The notes beneath the pieces were generated by a model. That model was not told the DNA's origin, did no database searches, and was given only the letters and a program-made list of their open reading frames with translations. Shown in pieces: positions 14,201 through 26,233 of a DNA stretch of 64,000 nt. Each line of letters starts with the position of its first letter. Position 1 is the stretch's first letter. Source of the DNA: Narthecium ossifragum (taxonomy: Eukaryota; Streptophyta; Magnoliopsida; Dioscoreales; Nartheciaceae); contig OY986973.1 in assembly GCA_963920575.1 (NCBI GenBank), forward strand, positions 24,205,760-24,269,759. Reading direction: 5' to 3'. The translations under genes and the position numbers were made by a program.

Positions 14201-14385
14201 GAAACTCAAGGCTGGAAAGGCACAAGCATATCAAGTTTGTTAGAACTCGCATTGTTCAAATGCTTCATTGTGTCTTCTCCAAGGATTGCCACACGAGGTG
14301 TTGCTAACAACGATCCGACAGCGATAATCACAAGGACTTTCAGCATTGGCATCGATGCAGTGACGAACAGCTCCAAAAGGCCCAT
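11263..14385 (-). CDS. PILS-family auxin transport facilitator
   Basis: Member of the PIN-LIKES branch of the auxin efflux carrier superfamily (Mem_trans, PF03547). These ER-membrane proteins are thought to sequester intracellular auxin. Minus-strand exons: 14251-14385, 13802-13881, 13497-13621, 12963-13084, 12617-12784, 12433-12519, 11944-12044, 11752-11804, 11485-11670, 11263-11387; 393 residues. Family landmarks: MGLLELFVTASMPMLKVLVI, VVFYIYNPALVATNL, WFMPFNLILNNLVGSALGW, NVGNLLLILVPAMCEE, APSTIGAIVGFTIG, LILLMGGNLSKG, and the conserved C terminus ending SVALTLWSTLILWIVS. About ten hydrophobic segments flank a central hydrophilic loop. Intron 1 uses a GC donor (aacaat|gcgagt), required to join LNN to VVFY in frame. 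A 5'-UTR intron acceptor lies just upstream of the ATG (~14411). Which PILS paralogue it is cannot be told. Confidence 0.92.
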
Positions 14386-16335
14386 TTGAACTAGATCCCT
14401 ATCCTTCCTGGAGTAAAGCAAAAAAAAAAAAAAAACCATCAATTGAGCAAGATAGATATTTAACTGCTGCATTCCTTTCTGACTTCAAAAAATTTCGGAA
14501 CATAATAACATACAAGGCCAAGAAATCAACAAAAAAGGAGCAGTGTAATTTGTATAGAAATGAGAGAGTATGAGTGGATTCTATGAATTTTCACACATGA
14601 AGAACGGAATCCTCGGGACCTCTGAGTCTATAATCTTCAACATTCTAGGAGTCAAATTGTTCTTCCATGCAGATAATATGATCGAAGAAACAAAGAAACA
14701 ACAACTACAAAACTAGATAATCACCCATATGAGATTGCAATGCTAGAAAGAACAGATGTTCATGAATAGGAAAGCATCAGAATAGAGTAACCATTTGAAA
14801 GGAAATTAGCATAGAACAAGGCCAAACAAATATATTGCTCTTCTTCATTAGCATCTTTATCTTCAACTTGTTTCAGCTCCCTCCAACTGAAAACGGACAA
14901 GGGGGGCCAATTGGTGGGACCATCCTGGCCGCACGATACATTTGATTTGATATTTGTGATGAGATGCCAGCTTTGTGATCGTACGATTTATGTTGCCATA
15001 TCTCACAACAGCAGCCAGGAGTTGGGCCTTTGGCCCACCGGCAGTCAATTATGCAACAAGACCCACATGTGACCACGTAGCGTAGCCCGGGGCGCGGGTG
15101 AGAGCGGGGGTGGGGGGGACACATTGAGAGCAATCCCTCATCATGGATTCGTCGTGATTGTACCCATTTGAATTATTTTGTGATTGTACCATTTTGAATT
15201 ATTTTTTGATTGTACTAAAGAGCATCCAAAGGAGTTCCTAACAATGGGGGTTTGACTCTTTTGAAGTATCAACTGATCGATGAGCCCCATGGTGATATGC
15301 TAAGACTGTTATTAGACATGTATATTGAACGGATGCCGTGAAATAACATATGTCACGTAATATAATTGTATATATTGAGTAAATATCTTGTAATTCTAAT
15401 CACTAGCTCAGATGCTTAAATGGAAGTAAGAGAGACGTGAACAAGACCGACAAAGTTTTCCTATAGTTGTTTTTTTCTAGTCTCAAGGGCTCTTTGTGTA
15501 AATAACCTTAGGAAAAAAAGTCTGGCTTTTTGAGTGAGTTGATATAACAATTATTTATGTTTTTGTTTAAATGGAGTCCAATGACATAATATGAGAGTTT
15601 AAAAAATACAAATACCGATAAAAAACGTTTATTTTTCTCAATATTGCCGTAAGATGGGAGGTAAAAAAACAAAAAAAAAACTTTACGAATAAACTATGAT
15701 TTTACAAAGGATATTCTGAAAATTATGGTCAAGTTTGGGGGTTTCGGCGCAAAAATCCCTTTTTAGTTTCGTTGAATTCGTTCTGCTTTTAAATCTCGAC
15801 CAGGGTCGGGTCATTATGAAACCGGGTTCGGATCCCAGTTTACCTGACCCATTACGGCTAACACGTAAAAGAAACGGAGGTCTTCTCTGACGCGGTCTCA
15901 AGGAGGGTTTTGCGAAGGACCTCCGTCGAGACGTTAGCCGGCTTTGGAGCCGATTCCAGGCTCCAAAACCCTAGCTTGAGAACTTCTTAAGGTACCTTGA
16001 ATTCGAGAAATTCAGGTTTTTCCATGTTAAACTATTGTTCCGCGTGAAATTAGACTTTTTGAGTTTTAAGGGACGAACGAAGGGTTCTGTTCCGTTTGTA
16101 TGTGATCTGCTCTTATCTCGGTCGCCGATGATTTATTATGAGTTTTCCAATCTGATTAATGTTAAGGAACGAAGGGTTCTGTTCCGGAGGTTTGTTGTGA
16201 ACAAGGTTTTTCAATCACCTAAAGATTCTTTCTTTTATCAAAGAAGAAATAAATCTTCGTGTCATAGAATTCACTGTGATCTTGTTATTCTTGCTATATC
16301 AGCTCGAACTGCTGCGATAGATTCTGGAAATCGAG
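14386..16335. promoter_or_regulatory. Divergent promoter region, PILS (-) / ARID gene (+)
   Basis: Holds the PILS leader (14386 to about 14880), then about 1 kb of AT-rich spacer, then the ARID leader. The ARID 5' exon seems to end at a cttaag|gtacct donor at 15991. The leader resumes after an AG at 16301-16302 and reaches the ATG at 16336. A telo-box (aaaccctag) is at 15966-15974. Three imperfect ~24-bp tandem copies of a gattgtaccattttgaatta motif lie at about 15156-15217. A GC-rich patch with G-runs is at 15080-15118. No further gene is seen. Confidence 0.5.
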
Positions 16336-19300
16336 ATGAATGAGGCTGGGAATTCTGATGGACCGAGGGAAGAAATACCACGGCTTATGGGCAATGGTCA
16401 AATAAATATGGATGTTGGAGAGGTTGAAATCCCACCTTTAGTTGAGAACCATGTGGATGAGCATACCCCCCAGGTATTGCAAACGGTTTCTAGTGCCAGT
16501 ATCGCCTCTGGATTTGTTGGGAACCCTCTACAAACTGGTCCTGGTGAACCTGACTGCGGGGATACTGGCATCGTGTCATCAGAGTTGCAAGGTGTAGTTC
16601 AAAATACCCAGTTGGTGAATCAGATAGATAGCGATGCTGATATGAACAATGTTCTTGATTCCAAGGTTGAGTTTGAGCGCATGCTTCCTAGTGAGCATTT
16701 AGACAATGGCAGCAGATTTCTAGAGTCAGATGTGAAGGCTGTTCATTTGGAAAATGCTCCTGCTAAGTTGGAGGACACACAACTGGATAATGCCAGCAAA
16801 CTTATCGAGACAGATGCGAATTCAGTTCATTCTGAAAGTCCTTCTCTTTTTGAAGATAAACGACAGGATAATGGTAGCAATGCTGATAACAGCAATGTAA
16901 TTGATCCCAAGATAGAGTTTGAGCTTACTGTTCGTAGTGATCAATTGGACAATGCCAGCAGATTTGTAGAGACAGATTCGAAGGCAGTTGATTCAGAAAA
17001 AACTCCCACAAAGTTGGAGGACACACAAATAGATACTGTTAGCAAACTTATCGAGACAGATGCGAAGGCAGTTAATTCTGAAAGCACTCCTGCTCAGTTC
17101 CAAGGCAAAGAATTGGGTAATGACAGGAATGCTGAAGACAACAATGTACTTGATCCCAAGATAGGATTTGAGCTTACTGTTCGTAGTGAGCAGTTGGACA
17201 ATGCCAGCAGATTTGTGGAGACAGATGTGAAGGAAGGTCATTCGGAAGATGCTCCCGCTGAGATGGAGGACACACAACTGGATAATGTCAGCAAACTGCC
17301 CGAGACAGGTGTGAAGGCAGTTCATTTGGAAAGCACTCCTCAGTTCGAGGACAAACAACAGGATAATGACAGCAAAGCTACTGAGACGGATGTAGTAGTT
17401 CATCCTGAAAACACTCATGCTAGCTTGGAAGAGACACAGCTATATGTGGACAATAAAGTTTTGAAGAGAGATGCAGAGGTGGCTCAATCCAAGGACATTC
17501 CAACCAATGAAACTCCATTCAAACAAGAAAATGAGGGTGGAGAGGGCACGGCCCAGTTAGAGGGCTCCCACCCTTCACTTAATTTGGATCGCTATGATTC
17601 GGGAACAGAGGATGAACAGGCTGCTTTTATGAAAGAGCTGGAGAATTTCCACAAGGAGCGGAACTTGGAGTTCAAACCACCTAGGTTTTATGGGGAGGGA
17701 CTGAATTGTCTTAAGTAAGTTCTGATTTTTAAATTTATCCTTTTAAATATCTTGGCTCGGTTTTGTAATACGCTGATATGTTTGCATTTGCAGGCTGTGG
17801 AGAGCAGTAGCTAGCCTGGGTGGTTATGACCGGGTATGCATGCTTACCATTTTTCTGGAATTTGTATCCTCATTTAATCATCAAGAGTGCGGACATATTC
17901 TGTTTTATTATATCGACACCGCAGCGAGATTGTTGGAACAGAATCATGACTTGTTCTTTGTCTTAGATGTCTCATAAATTTAGTATGTATAAATGATTTG
18001 TTAAGGACATGGACCGAATTATTCTTAGTGAAACCCATTTCCCCCCTTCATTTTGAAATTCCTTATCAGTCGACCTTCCTCTGGAGGCTGCGGACATTTT
18101 TTGTTAAGTCAAGCATTCTATTGAAGCAACGAGCGCCGAGCCAAGGAGATTGAGGGTTATATCTTGAGTTTGAAACATGTTATTATGGAATATTTTCAGT
18201 TTTATGCAATGATTCTCTCTCTGTCATCTTTGTTACAATATTTTTCTAGGATATTTATTGCTCACATGATCACCTTCCAAATGTAGGTGACATCATCCAA
18301 GCTGTGGCGTCAAGTGGGAGAGTCTTTCAATCCCCCAAAGTAAGATCTATTTTACCAATTTGGTTTCATGCCCATAGTGATTGATTCTATGATTTGACAC
18401 CTGAGTTGAGCCCTTACTAATCTACTGAACATTGTGAGTGAAGTAACAGTCATAACAAAAACTAAGCAAAAATAATAAGGTGAAGCTCCAGCTTTTCTTT
18501 TATTTGCTTATAAGAATAGCACATCCTATTCTCCGTTTTCTTTTTCTTTTTGTTGGTTTCATGCTATCAAATTGATCTAGCTAAATTTATCACGAGTTGT
18601 GTGGAACTGAGGATAATAGATTTGGCTGGCTGCTGCTTGGTTTGTTGTACAAGCCTGGCTATCAAGTCCTGCTATTTGGTTGGGTCGGATACCAATGGAG
18701 AAATTGCTAACCGGACCTTGTTACTCCATAAGACGACCTCTACTTGATTGAACTAAACTACTTTTTACCTTGTTTAACAGTGAAAGTGTCACTATTGTGG
18801 CAAGTTTGTTCTTACAAATTTGTGATGGAATCAATTTTGAATAGGTTATTCATGATGCTATAGATGTCTACTCACTGAAATACTTGTTGTTTTACTTGAT
18901 AGTGTGCTCTCTCACTTGTAATCAAAGACGTAATTGCTCTAAATGATTTGATCCATGCTTCTAAAACATGTGCTTGAATAACTCCTTTGTGTCATCAAAA
19001 AGCTGAATTTTTAGCCATAACACGTTTATGCAGGACTTGTACAACAGTATCTTGGTCCTTTCGTTGCTTTTATGAGAAGGTAATGACTATGCTGCAAGAA
19101 TCACTGCATTCTGTATCCCGATGTCAATGTTATTTGTTCTGGTTTTGTGCCTTCAATGTTTTTTCTTCTCATATGACATGCATGTTTTGATGTTCCCTGA
19201 CACTGGGTTGATACTAGGTCTCACATTCATTTCGGGCTTGATGTTGGCTGAAACATTTAGGCCATAATTTTGAGATGAGGTATTTTGAGATAATGCTTCA

Positions 19301-22300
19301 ATGAATGTGAATAGAAAAGAGCGTGGAAACCTGGTTGACAAGCATACTCGTCACATTATGTTTACTGATGACAGCATTGCTTACATGGAGGTGTTCGGAT
19401 GCTTTTCATTGAGGAATGTATCAGTTGAAATAGTCAAGCATAGAGTTGTCATAAAGCAACTTATTGGACAGGTTTGGACGTTTAAAATGAAGAAATCTCT
19501 GTTCATAAGGTCAACTAGGGCTTTGTGTCCTCTCCCTGTCAACTTTTATGTTTTGCTTTTCAACAAATGACTCATTGTTTCTGACAAATGACTTGAATGT
19601 TACTTGTCTTTATTACACTACATTGATATCTTTCTTCCTTTTGCATTTGTATGGATCCTATAGTGTTATTGCAGAAGTACTTGGCCAACATCAACCATAT
19701 CCAATCATTTATGCCTTTCTAAGCATGTGCTAGATTCCTATTGTATACCTTAATGAGTGAATCTTATTGCTCCAATGCATGCTTTTGTGGTCACTATCTA
19801 GCAGATCATGTTCTTTCTTGTCAGAGCCAACCTTTCCAATCTTTCCCCCCTGCAGGCACTCCTTGAGTATGAGAAATATAAACTTTCTACTGGCGAGTTA
19901 CAGGTCCCTATACCGGAGTTGACAGTGGTTGAGAATCAGGTTAGTTTTCTTCTTGTTTTTGATATGCTCATTCATATTCTGTAGCATGTTGATGCGAATT
20001 AATATTCCCGTTATAACAGAAACATCACTAACACACTTTATTTCCTTAATTTGGGTAAATTACTTTGTCGTAAAGTCATCCAGCATTATAATCATGTAAC
20101 GAGAATAAGTTTGTCTATCTGCAAGTTGAAGTTTGCTGTATTCTAAATGCAAATGTTCTGAAAGCTCTCCTCTACATAGGATATTAAGGCCTTTTCTGAT
20201 TTCTCTTCAACATTGTTTTTACGATCATTTTTCCATTATATTGTTCTCTAAGATGTAAGCCTGACCATTATGATCATAAGACTGCACATGTCCTTTCTTT
20301 GTCTCAGCTGATACTAGATTGTGTTGACATTGTGCATTATTCCTGTTATTAATATCTAATTTATAGGAAGCATGGACACAGATGAGCCTCACGAATGCGA
20401 TACTACACAGACACACTGACACTGTACCTTTGAAGAATTACAGCACATGACATGGCGGGGACACGCTAGAAATATCAATTTGTATTAGTTTTTTTGGATA
20501 CTAGGTGTAGGAGTTCTTTATTCAAAGATAATGAAAAGGTGCAGTAAAACACTCAAAACTATTTAAAAACCATGCTCTTCATAGTGTCAATGGCAACATA
20601 TCATTTGCACACATATGCTTTCCATCAAAAAGAAAAAAAATGAAACTACTCCCATCCACTTTTACAGTTTTGGTTCTGCTTTTTGTGCCCAGATTTGCTT
20701 TATGGGTTGGGCTTTTTAAAGTTGGGTCGACTCATTTAATCAAGATACTCTCTCACAATGTCACTCTAACCCTATTCTAGACCCTTAAATGGCCTAAATA
20801 CCTAATCACGACAATCTATGGGCCACGAGTGCGATAACTTGGAGATGGCGACAGTGACGGCAACTATTGATTGGCAGCAATGTCACTCATAGGCCAACGG
20901 CAGGAATTTTGTTTTGTTTGTACATCCCTCCCCCTCTCTTTTTTTTTCTTTCTAGCTTGTTCCCATCTGCAAGTCCACGGCCCATGGTTGATGTGGCTAC
21001 GCTGCAGCTGCAAATGTGGCTGTGCACACGCGTCCACTGCATGTTGTAGCTGTGTCAGAGCTGGGGCAGAGCAGAAAAAAAATTGAAAAACAGGAATGCA
21101 AAGCAGCATTTCCATGCATGTCTAGTGCATATTGCTCGACATGTTGGACACGTGTCTCCACCAAGTCTTTGTGTTCTCTAGCTTGGTTTGCTACACAAAG
21201 AGGTTGATTCGGATGAGCTCTCTGCTACCAGCATGCTTCGCCAACACAATGTTCACTCATCATGTGAAGTTATCAATTTTTCATCAGCCTGCTTACCTTT
21301 TTATTTTTGTTGTTGGTGATGTGCACGTGAATGAATCGTATGATTACAAACACAGAAATTGTGTCGAAGCTGAGAGCAGTGTTGTTCTATGCGTATTCAA
21401 GCATGTTATGTTTTACATATTAGGCAGCTTTTTTATATGATGATCTTATTTGTGCTGTAGAAGTCAACTATTATATGTTTTGTCCTTGCTGTGGTACTGA
21501 TGGCATTATTGTGTAGGTTGTTGTTAATCAAGTATCAGGCTCAGGCAGAGCTAGAAGGGATGCTGCAACACGTGCCATGCAGGGTTGGCACTCTTTGCTG
21601 CTGCTTAATAGTGATGAAGTTGGTGAACCAATTATCAAGGTTTGTGTGCATCTTACAAAGGCCTAGTTTCAGTTCATTTCAACGCACTTCCTGTGATGTT
21701 CTATCTCTAGGTTTAAATTGATGGACCATACATCCCTATCACAGGAGAAAAATTCGGCATTGATCAAACGTGAAGAACATCTCAAAAGCATCAGTATGGC
21801 ATCTAAAGGGTTTTGTGTATTATAAACTTATAACAATAGCTTTTCCAGTTTCATATTCGTTTCTTTAATGGCTTAGGTTCACTGAAGAGGAAAAAAGTAA
21901 CTGGACTGGAGCATGAAGATAAAGATCGACTTTCAAAAGTTGCCAAGTCACAGTTAGGATTTGCTTTTGACTGCTCATTGTGTCCTCAGCCAGCTTTTTT
22001 TTTTATTTCATTGCATGCTTTCCACTGGAAAATTTTGGGGTTAATCCTCCAGAAAGCCTTTAATTCTTGAAGATGCTTTTTAGTTTTTTAGACTTCACTG
22101 TTTAGTAAGATCCTGATGCTCTGCATATCGATCTTGGTTTAAATGGAATGACCTACTTGCAGAGCGGATGCAATGGTCGCTGATGTTGGGGCTCCTGCTA
22201 ATTGGGTGAAAATAAATGTGCAGAGGAATGTAAGTTCACAAATCATATTAAGCCACATAATGGGATTTTTTAGCCTGAATCAGACTTATGCTTCTGAGAA

Positions 22301-22981
22301 AGCCTGAATCAGAAATGTTCTTTCTTGTTCTTAGAAAGATTGCTTTGAAGTATATGCTCTAGTTCCTGGGCTCCTGCGGGAAGAGGTGAGGATACATTCT
22401 GCCCTTTATCCATAATTATATGATTATATCTCCCCTTTTCCTTTCTCTCTTTTTTTGGCTTATGTTTTTTGTAGTTTCACACTCTTTGTTATCTCAGATG
22501 TTCAGATGCTGTTCTTTGATATTATATTGTAAATTTTGATTAATTGATGTTGTGTTTTCCTGGACACCGCCCCCAGCACACATTTTCTGAATGCTTCTGC
22601 AAGGTTGGAATTGGGAGGAAATCCTGTAATTGGGCAAGGGAACTGCTGCATTATTTTGAACCCTTTTCTAGCTTAATGACAAAAAAAAACCCTCAATGTT
22701 TCAGGTACATGTTCAATCAGATCCAGCAGGTCGTGTGGTTATATCTGGCAAACCTGAGCAGCCTGATAATCCTTGGGGTGTTACCCCATTCAAAAAGGCA
22801 GGTTTTGGGTTCTGTTGTTTGATTGTAGTCTAACAATGGTTTCATACGTTCTATAACAGATAGGTATTCCGTGCAGGTCATCACCTTGCCTTTGCGAATC
22901 GACCCGCATCGAACTTCTGCAGTTGTAACCTTGCATGGTCAACTCTTTATACGGGCACCTTTTGAGCAGTCAGATTTGTAG
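16336..22981 (+). CDS. ARID domain protein with C-terminal Hsp20-like domain (ARID3/5/6 type)
   Basis: Plant nuclear protein combining an AT-rich-DNA-binding ARID/BRIGHT domain with an alpha-crystallin/Hsp20-like domain. Exons: 16336-17714, 17794-17833, 18287-18339, 19034-19079, 19856-19939, 21517-21639, 21745-21814, 21877-21946, 22163-22229, 22335-22385, 22705-22797, 22877-22981; 726 residues. ARID spans the exon 1 end to exon 5 (EDEQAAFMKELENFHKERN, LWRAVASLGGYDR, SKLWRQVGESFNPPK, FRCFYEKALLEYEKYK). The Hsp20-like fold covers ADAMVADVGAPANWVKINVQ to LHGQLFIRAPFEQSDL. The long acidic exon 1 contains three ~82-residue repeats. Two junctions are less certain: the exon 7 donor near 21815, chosen for phase, and exon 11, which needs a GC donor (aaaaag|gcaggt). 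A possible 3'-UTR intron ends near 23195. Confidence 0.9.
16650..17400 (+). repeat. In-frame ~246-249-bp coding repeats in ARID exon 1
   Basis: The blocks opening gttcttgattccaaggttga (~16650), gtaattgatcccaagatagag (~16896) and gtacttgatcccaagatag (~17145) start successive repeats of about 82-83 residues. Each carries D(S/P)K(V/I)xFE, then (S/R)xxLDNxSRFxE(S/T)D, then LEDTQ(L/I)D, then a second ETD motif. Spacings are multiples of three, so frame is kept. The repeats are acidic and Ser/Thr-rich, probably disordered. Confidence 0.85.
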
Positions 22982-24155
22982 TGCTATTCTTCCCGACGGC
23001 CTCTGATCCTTCATCTTAATATCTGAAATGAAACAATATATAAGGATCCTGGAATTGATTGTCAGCTGCCTGTTTGAGGATTTCTTTTCTGACCTCCAAA
23101 ATTATCTTGTTAGTGACAAATTTTATTTACTGAAGCGTACCTATGAAAAGGAAAAGTTTTTTCTATGATTGTTGTTGTTGTTTTCTTTTCTCAGGTTGTT
23201 CACATGCAATCGTTGAGTGGAGACATCTGGATTCATCCTTGGAGCTGGCGTGCTCGATCTGATTTGATGAAAAGAAATCATACTTAACTTACAGTTCCAT
23301 GTGTATGCTTGGAAATTGGATGTTGGCTAGTTCTCCAAGTGTCAATATGAAAACAAAATTATGGTGACAAAAAGCCTTGATTAACAATGAGCAATTACAA
23401 AAGGAATGTATTACGTACGTATATATATATGGTGGGTGGTCGAAACGGGCATGGTAGAGAATTTTGGATATGGATGGGTTATGCTTTGAAGTCATGGTGA
23501 AGAGTTGTTTACTTGTAGAACCTTGGAATTCTTGCAACAAATGGCAGGCAAAATGTTGATTATTTCCATGTCTCTCTTCCTGTTTGGGGTCTTAAAGTTT
23601 TAAAGTTAACAAATCCGACCATTATGTCGATTGGAAGTCACTTTTACGACTGTGCTGAGTTGGTTTTTTATTGGCAATAGAATTCAGCTCCAAATCATTT
23701 CTAATGCAAAACTCAACAAGAATGCTCCAAATTATTCTAACTAGGAGGGCAAGTGCTTTCATTTCATATATTACTTACATCTATAACTAGTGACCTGCAT
23801 TGTCACCACCATCCTGCGCTGATAAAATTAGAACGATACATAGAAAATTAGCATAGCATGACTTTAGTTTAGTTGTCTTGATTGGGTAATTGCGAAAGAA
23901 CTAATCAAACTTTTTTTTTCCCTGAGAGATTCTTCAGCATGATATTTATTTTGAACACCTTAATCCTTGATTTCCACAAAGGTCAATTGCCACAAAAGAA
24001 CTCAACAAATAGAAAAGCCGACAGATAGCACACCGAATTAAGGAAACATATATAAAAACACTAATAAGGTGACACAAGTGCACGCGCGTACGCATGCATG
24101 CTATTAATCAGTAGCATAAAGGCTCGGGAAATTGAGGCCATGATGACTCATGAGC
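22982..24155. other. 3' flank of the ARID gene and intergenic DNA
   Basis: Contains the ARID 3' UTR, possibly with an intron whose polypyrimidine-rich acceptor (ttttctcag) lies near 23195. AT-rich DNA without recognisable genes follows. The open frame at 23289-23540 (minus) lacks any recognisable motif. Confidence 0.4.
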
Positions 24156-24716
24156 CTACTGTCCCACCACCGTCTTGGCGGCGGCCGCCACCTTGTTTCC
24201 CTTCATGTTTGTATGTCCGCCACCCCCGCCTCCACCTCCTCCCGGCGAGCCATTGTGTTTGCCATGATGACCTTTGGAGTCATTTGCGCTGCCACCACCG
24301 TTGCCACTGCCACGGCCACCACCACGACCACTACCTTGTCCGCTACCATTGCCACTATGGCTTCCACCGCCACCGCCTCCACCACCGCCGCCGCCGCCGC
24401 CACCGCCGCCGCCGCCTCCACCGTCTCCACCACCCCCACCACCTCCCCCTCCACCACCGCTTCCACTACCCCAACCCCATCCATAACCACTACCACCACC
24501 TCCCCCTCCCCCGCCGCCGCCTCTTCCACCAAGGCGACCATGCCTGCCAGTATTCACGACAGTAGGACGCATGGGAGCCACGAGTAGTTCACCACCTGCA
24601 ACTATGGTGGTATTTACGTTGTTGTGATCATGGTTTAACCGAGCGTGGCCGCCGCCGACGCAAAGCGTCAGGAGGACTACGGCGACCATCAGAGTCTCAT
24701 GTGAGGAGAACCCCAT
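24156..24716 (-). CDS. Secreted glycine-rich protein
   Basis: One exon, 186 residues. An N-terminal hydrophobic stretch (MVAVVLLTLCVGGGHA, ending near residue 25) looks like a signal peptide, so the product is probably exported to the cell wall. A short Asn/His-rich segment follows, then a region at about 67-150 dominated by glycine runs with interspersed Ser, Tyr and Trp (GSGYGWGWGSGSGGG). The tail is GNKVAAAAKTVVGQ. It fits plant structural glycine-rich proteins. The opposite-strand proline-, histidine- and threonine-rich frames over the same bases are shadows of the GGN codons. Homopolymeric glycine evolves quickly, so similarity searches will say little about exact function. Confidence 0.8.
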   Translation of the reverse strand: MGFSSHETLMVAVVLLTLCVGGGHARLNHDHNNVNTTIVAGGELLVAPMRPTVVNTGRHGRLGGRGGGGGGGGGGSGYGWGWGSGSGGGGGGGGGGGDGGGGGGGGGGGGGGGGGGGGSHSGNGSGQGSGRGGGRGSGNGGGSANDSKGHHGKHNGSPGGGGGGGGGHTNMKGNKVAAAAKTVVGQ

Positions 24717-24739
24717 GATCGATATATATAATTAAAACC

Positions 24740-24760
24740 TCTCTCTCTCTCTCTCTCTAG
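24740..24760. repeat. (CT)n microsatellite in the glycine-rich protein leader
   Basis: About nine CT units, read as GA on the gene's strand, lie in the presumed 5' UTR. A second, longer (AG)n run is at about 24891-24918, upstream of the promoter. Confidence 0.9.
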
Positions 24761-24810
24761 ATCTTAGCCTTCAAACCTTTCTCTCAGTTCAGTTGTATTG
24801 CAAGAAACAC

Positions 24811-24840
24811 CCACCATGCATGCTGTTTTTATATCCACGT
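24811..24840 (-). promoter_or_regulatory. Glycine-rich protein gene core promoter
   Basis: On the minus strand an ACGTGGATATAAAAAC stretch (about 24825-24840) gives a TATA-like box directly preceded by an ACGT-core, ABRE/G-box-like motif. An RY-type CATGCATG palindrome lies at 24815-24822. The spacing to the ATG (about 95 bases from the RY motif) fits a short leader. ABA or seed-type control is only an inference. Confidence 0.5.
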
Positions 24841-24884
24841 AGAGGTGGCAATGGTATTGGAACTAATAATAGTTACAGCTAATA

Positions 24885-24890
<6 letters not shown>

Positions 24891-24918
<28 letters not shown>
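24891..24918. repeat. (AG)n microsatellite
   Basis: Uninterrupted AG dinucleotides in the upstream region of the glycine-rich protein gene. Confidence 0.9.
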
Positions 24919-24919
<1 letters not shown>

Positions 24920-25397
24920 TGGAGAGTGCAGTGAGGGATTGCCTTGCACAGCACTGCACTTTCATAATTTCATTACCCCTCATGCAAAGCACGAACACAT
25001 GCAGTATACCTTTCACGCAGTCAAACACTGCTTGATTGTCTATATAGAATCATATGATATCCATCCCTTGTTTACAAGAATATCTCTTTAATTTATGAAG
25101 AATTTACAACAAAGAAAAAAACCTTCCCGGCAATCACCATGATGTCATAATTCACAAAGGAAGCCACCCTTGTTTTCTTATTTCAAAAATCTCAATTATG
25201 GAGGGTATTTTGGTCTTTTTGTCTATCGCCGGTACTTTCAAATTGCCTCAGTCGCAGAATATTCGCTGATAAGTAATCTCAATGATGATTTAGTGATTTT
25301 TCCACCTATTAGAGGAATTTTTCTGTAAATTAGAAAGAAAAAAAAATTGTTTCAGAGAGATATAGCAAGATAAGTAATCTCCACCTCAGATTTTAAA

Positions 25398-25607
25398 CTG
25401 GGCCGTTTTGTATGGGGTTAGAAAAAATGGAATTAAGAAGAAATAGAGTTAGAAAAAGTGAAATTAAGAAATTCGAATAGAAAAAAATAAAGTGATGATA
25501 GTAAATAAAATGAGAATAAAATAGTAATGATGATATTTAATATTTAAGAATAGAAATGGAGTTAAACGGGGATAACTCCCTTAACAACCCCATACCAAAC
25601 AAGGTCT
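25398..25607. mobile_element. MITE-like element, ~210 bp
   Basis: Left end gggccgttttgtatggggtt (about 25400) is mirrored by a right end that, reverse-complemented, reads gaccttgtttggtatggggt. This gives ~20-bp imperfect terminal inverted repeats. The interior is A-rich and non-coding. I could not settle a target-site duplication. Superfamily is uncertain. Confidence 0.55.
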
Positions 25608-26233
25608 AACTCTCTCTATAATGATGACCACATGTCTGTAGTATTATGTAATAATCAAACTCCACCGAGTAGAACCGATCAAGAAGATTGGGTTGGAAGA
25701 CACCCTCCGTGGAGAAAAAGTATGCGATCCGTTAGATGAAATGATCGCGAGCCACTATACAGTAAAGTAAAGGCTTGGGTTGAAAGCAACCGAAAGCAAC
25801 ATCTTACAAAGTAATGACTCTTTTAAAAAAATCTATCTATGTTTTTATGTATGCGTGACAATATATAATGATCGATCATCAACAACACCACAATAACGAG
25901 CAGCTGTTCCTGTTAACTGCGATTTCGATTATGATATATAATTGGCAAAAGCATTCTGGGCACAATTACAACACTTTCATTTTGCAAAGCGCCGCCGCTT
26001 TCGAGCTCTCTGCCGATATCTATTTCTGCCTAAGAAATAAGCTAAAGCTACAAAACTGGATTGGTGTTACACTTGTGCTTGTGCTCATTGCTCGGAGAAA
26101 TATATGAGTGAGCAAAAGAAACATCAGACGATATAGGCCCACATTCTCTTTTAGTTGATCGAGAGCACAAGCGATCTGAGCCATGCGCGCAATAGAGCCT
26201 TTGCCAGTAGTTGAGACTTGAGAGGAACTGAAT
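25608..26233. other. Intergenic, CDC27 3' flank
   Basis: AT-rich DNA with no recognisable gene. The last ~100 bases should be the CDC27 3' UTR. The open frame at 25868-26107 has no family features. Confidence 0.4.

Noticed and set aside
15030..15130. GC-rich patch with G-runs as a possible CpG-island gene start
   Set aside because: No coding frame or splice context; it lies between two divergent leaders and is best left as spacer.
24150..24587. Plus-strand Pro-, His- and Thr/Ala-rich open frames over the glycine-rich protein gene
   Set aside because: They are the mirror of GGN glycine codons; the minus frame has a signal peptide, start and stop.
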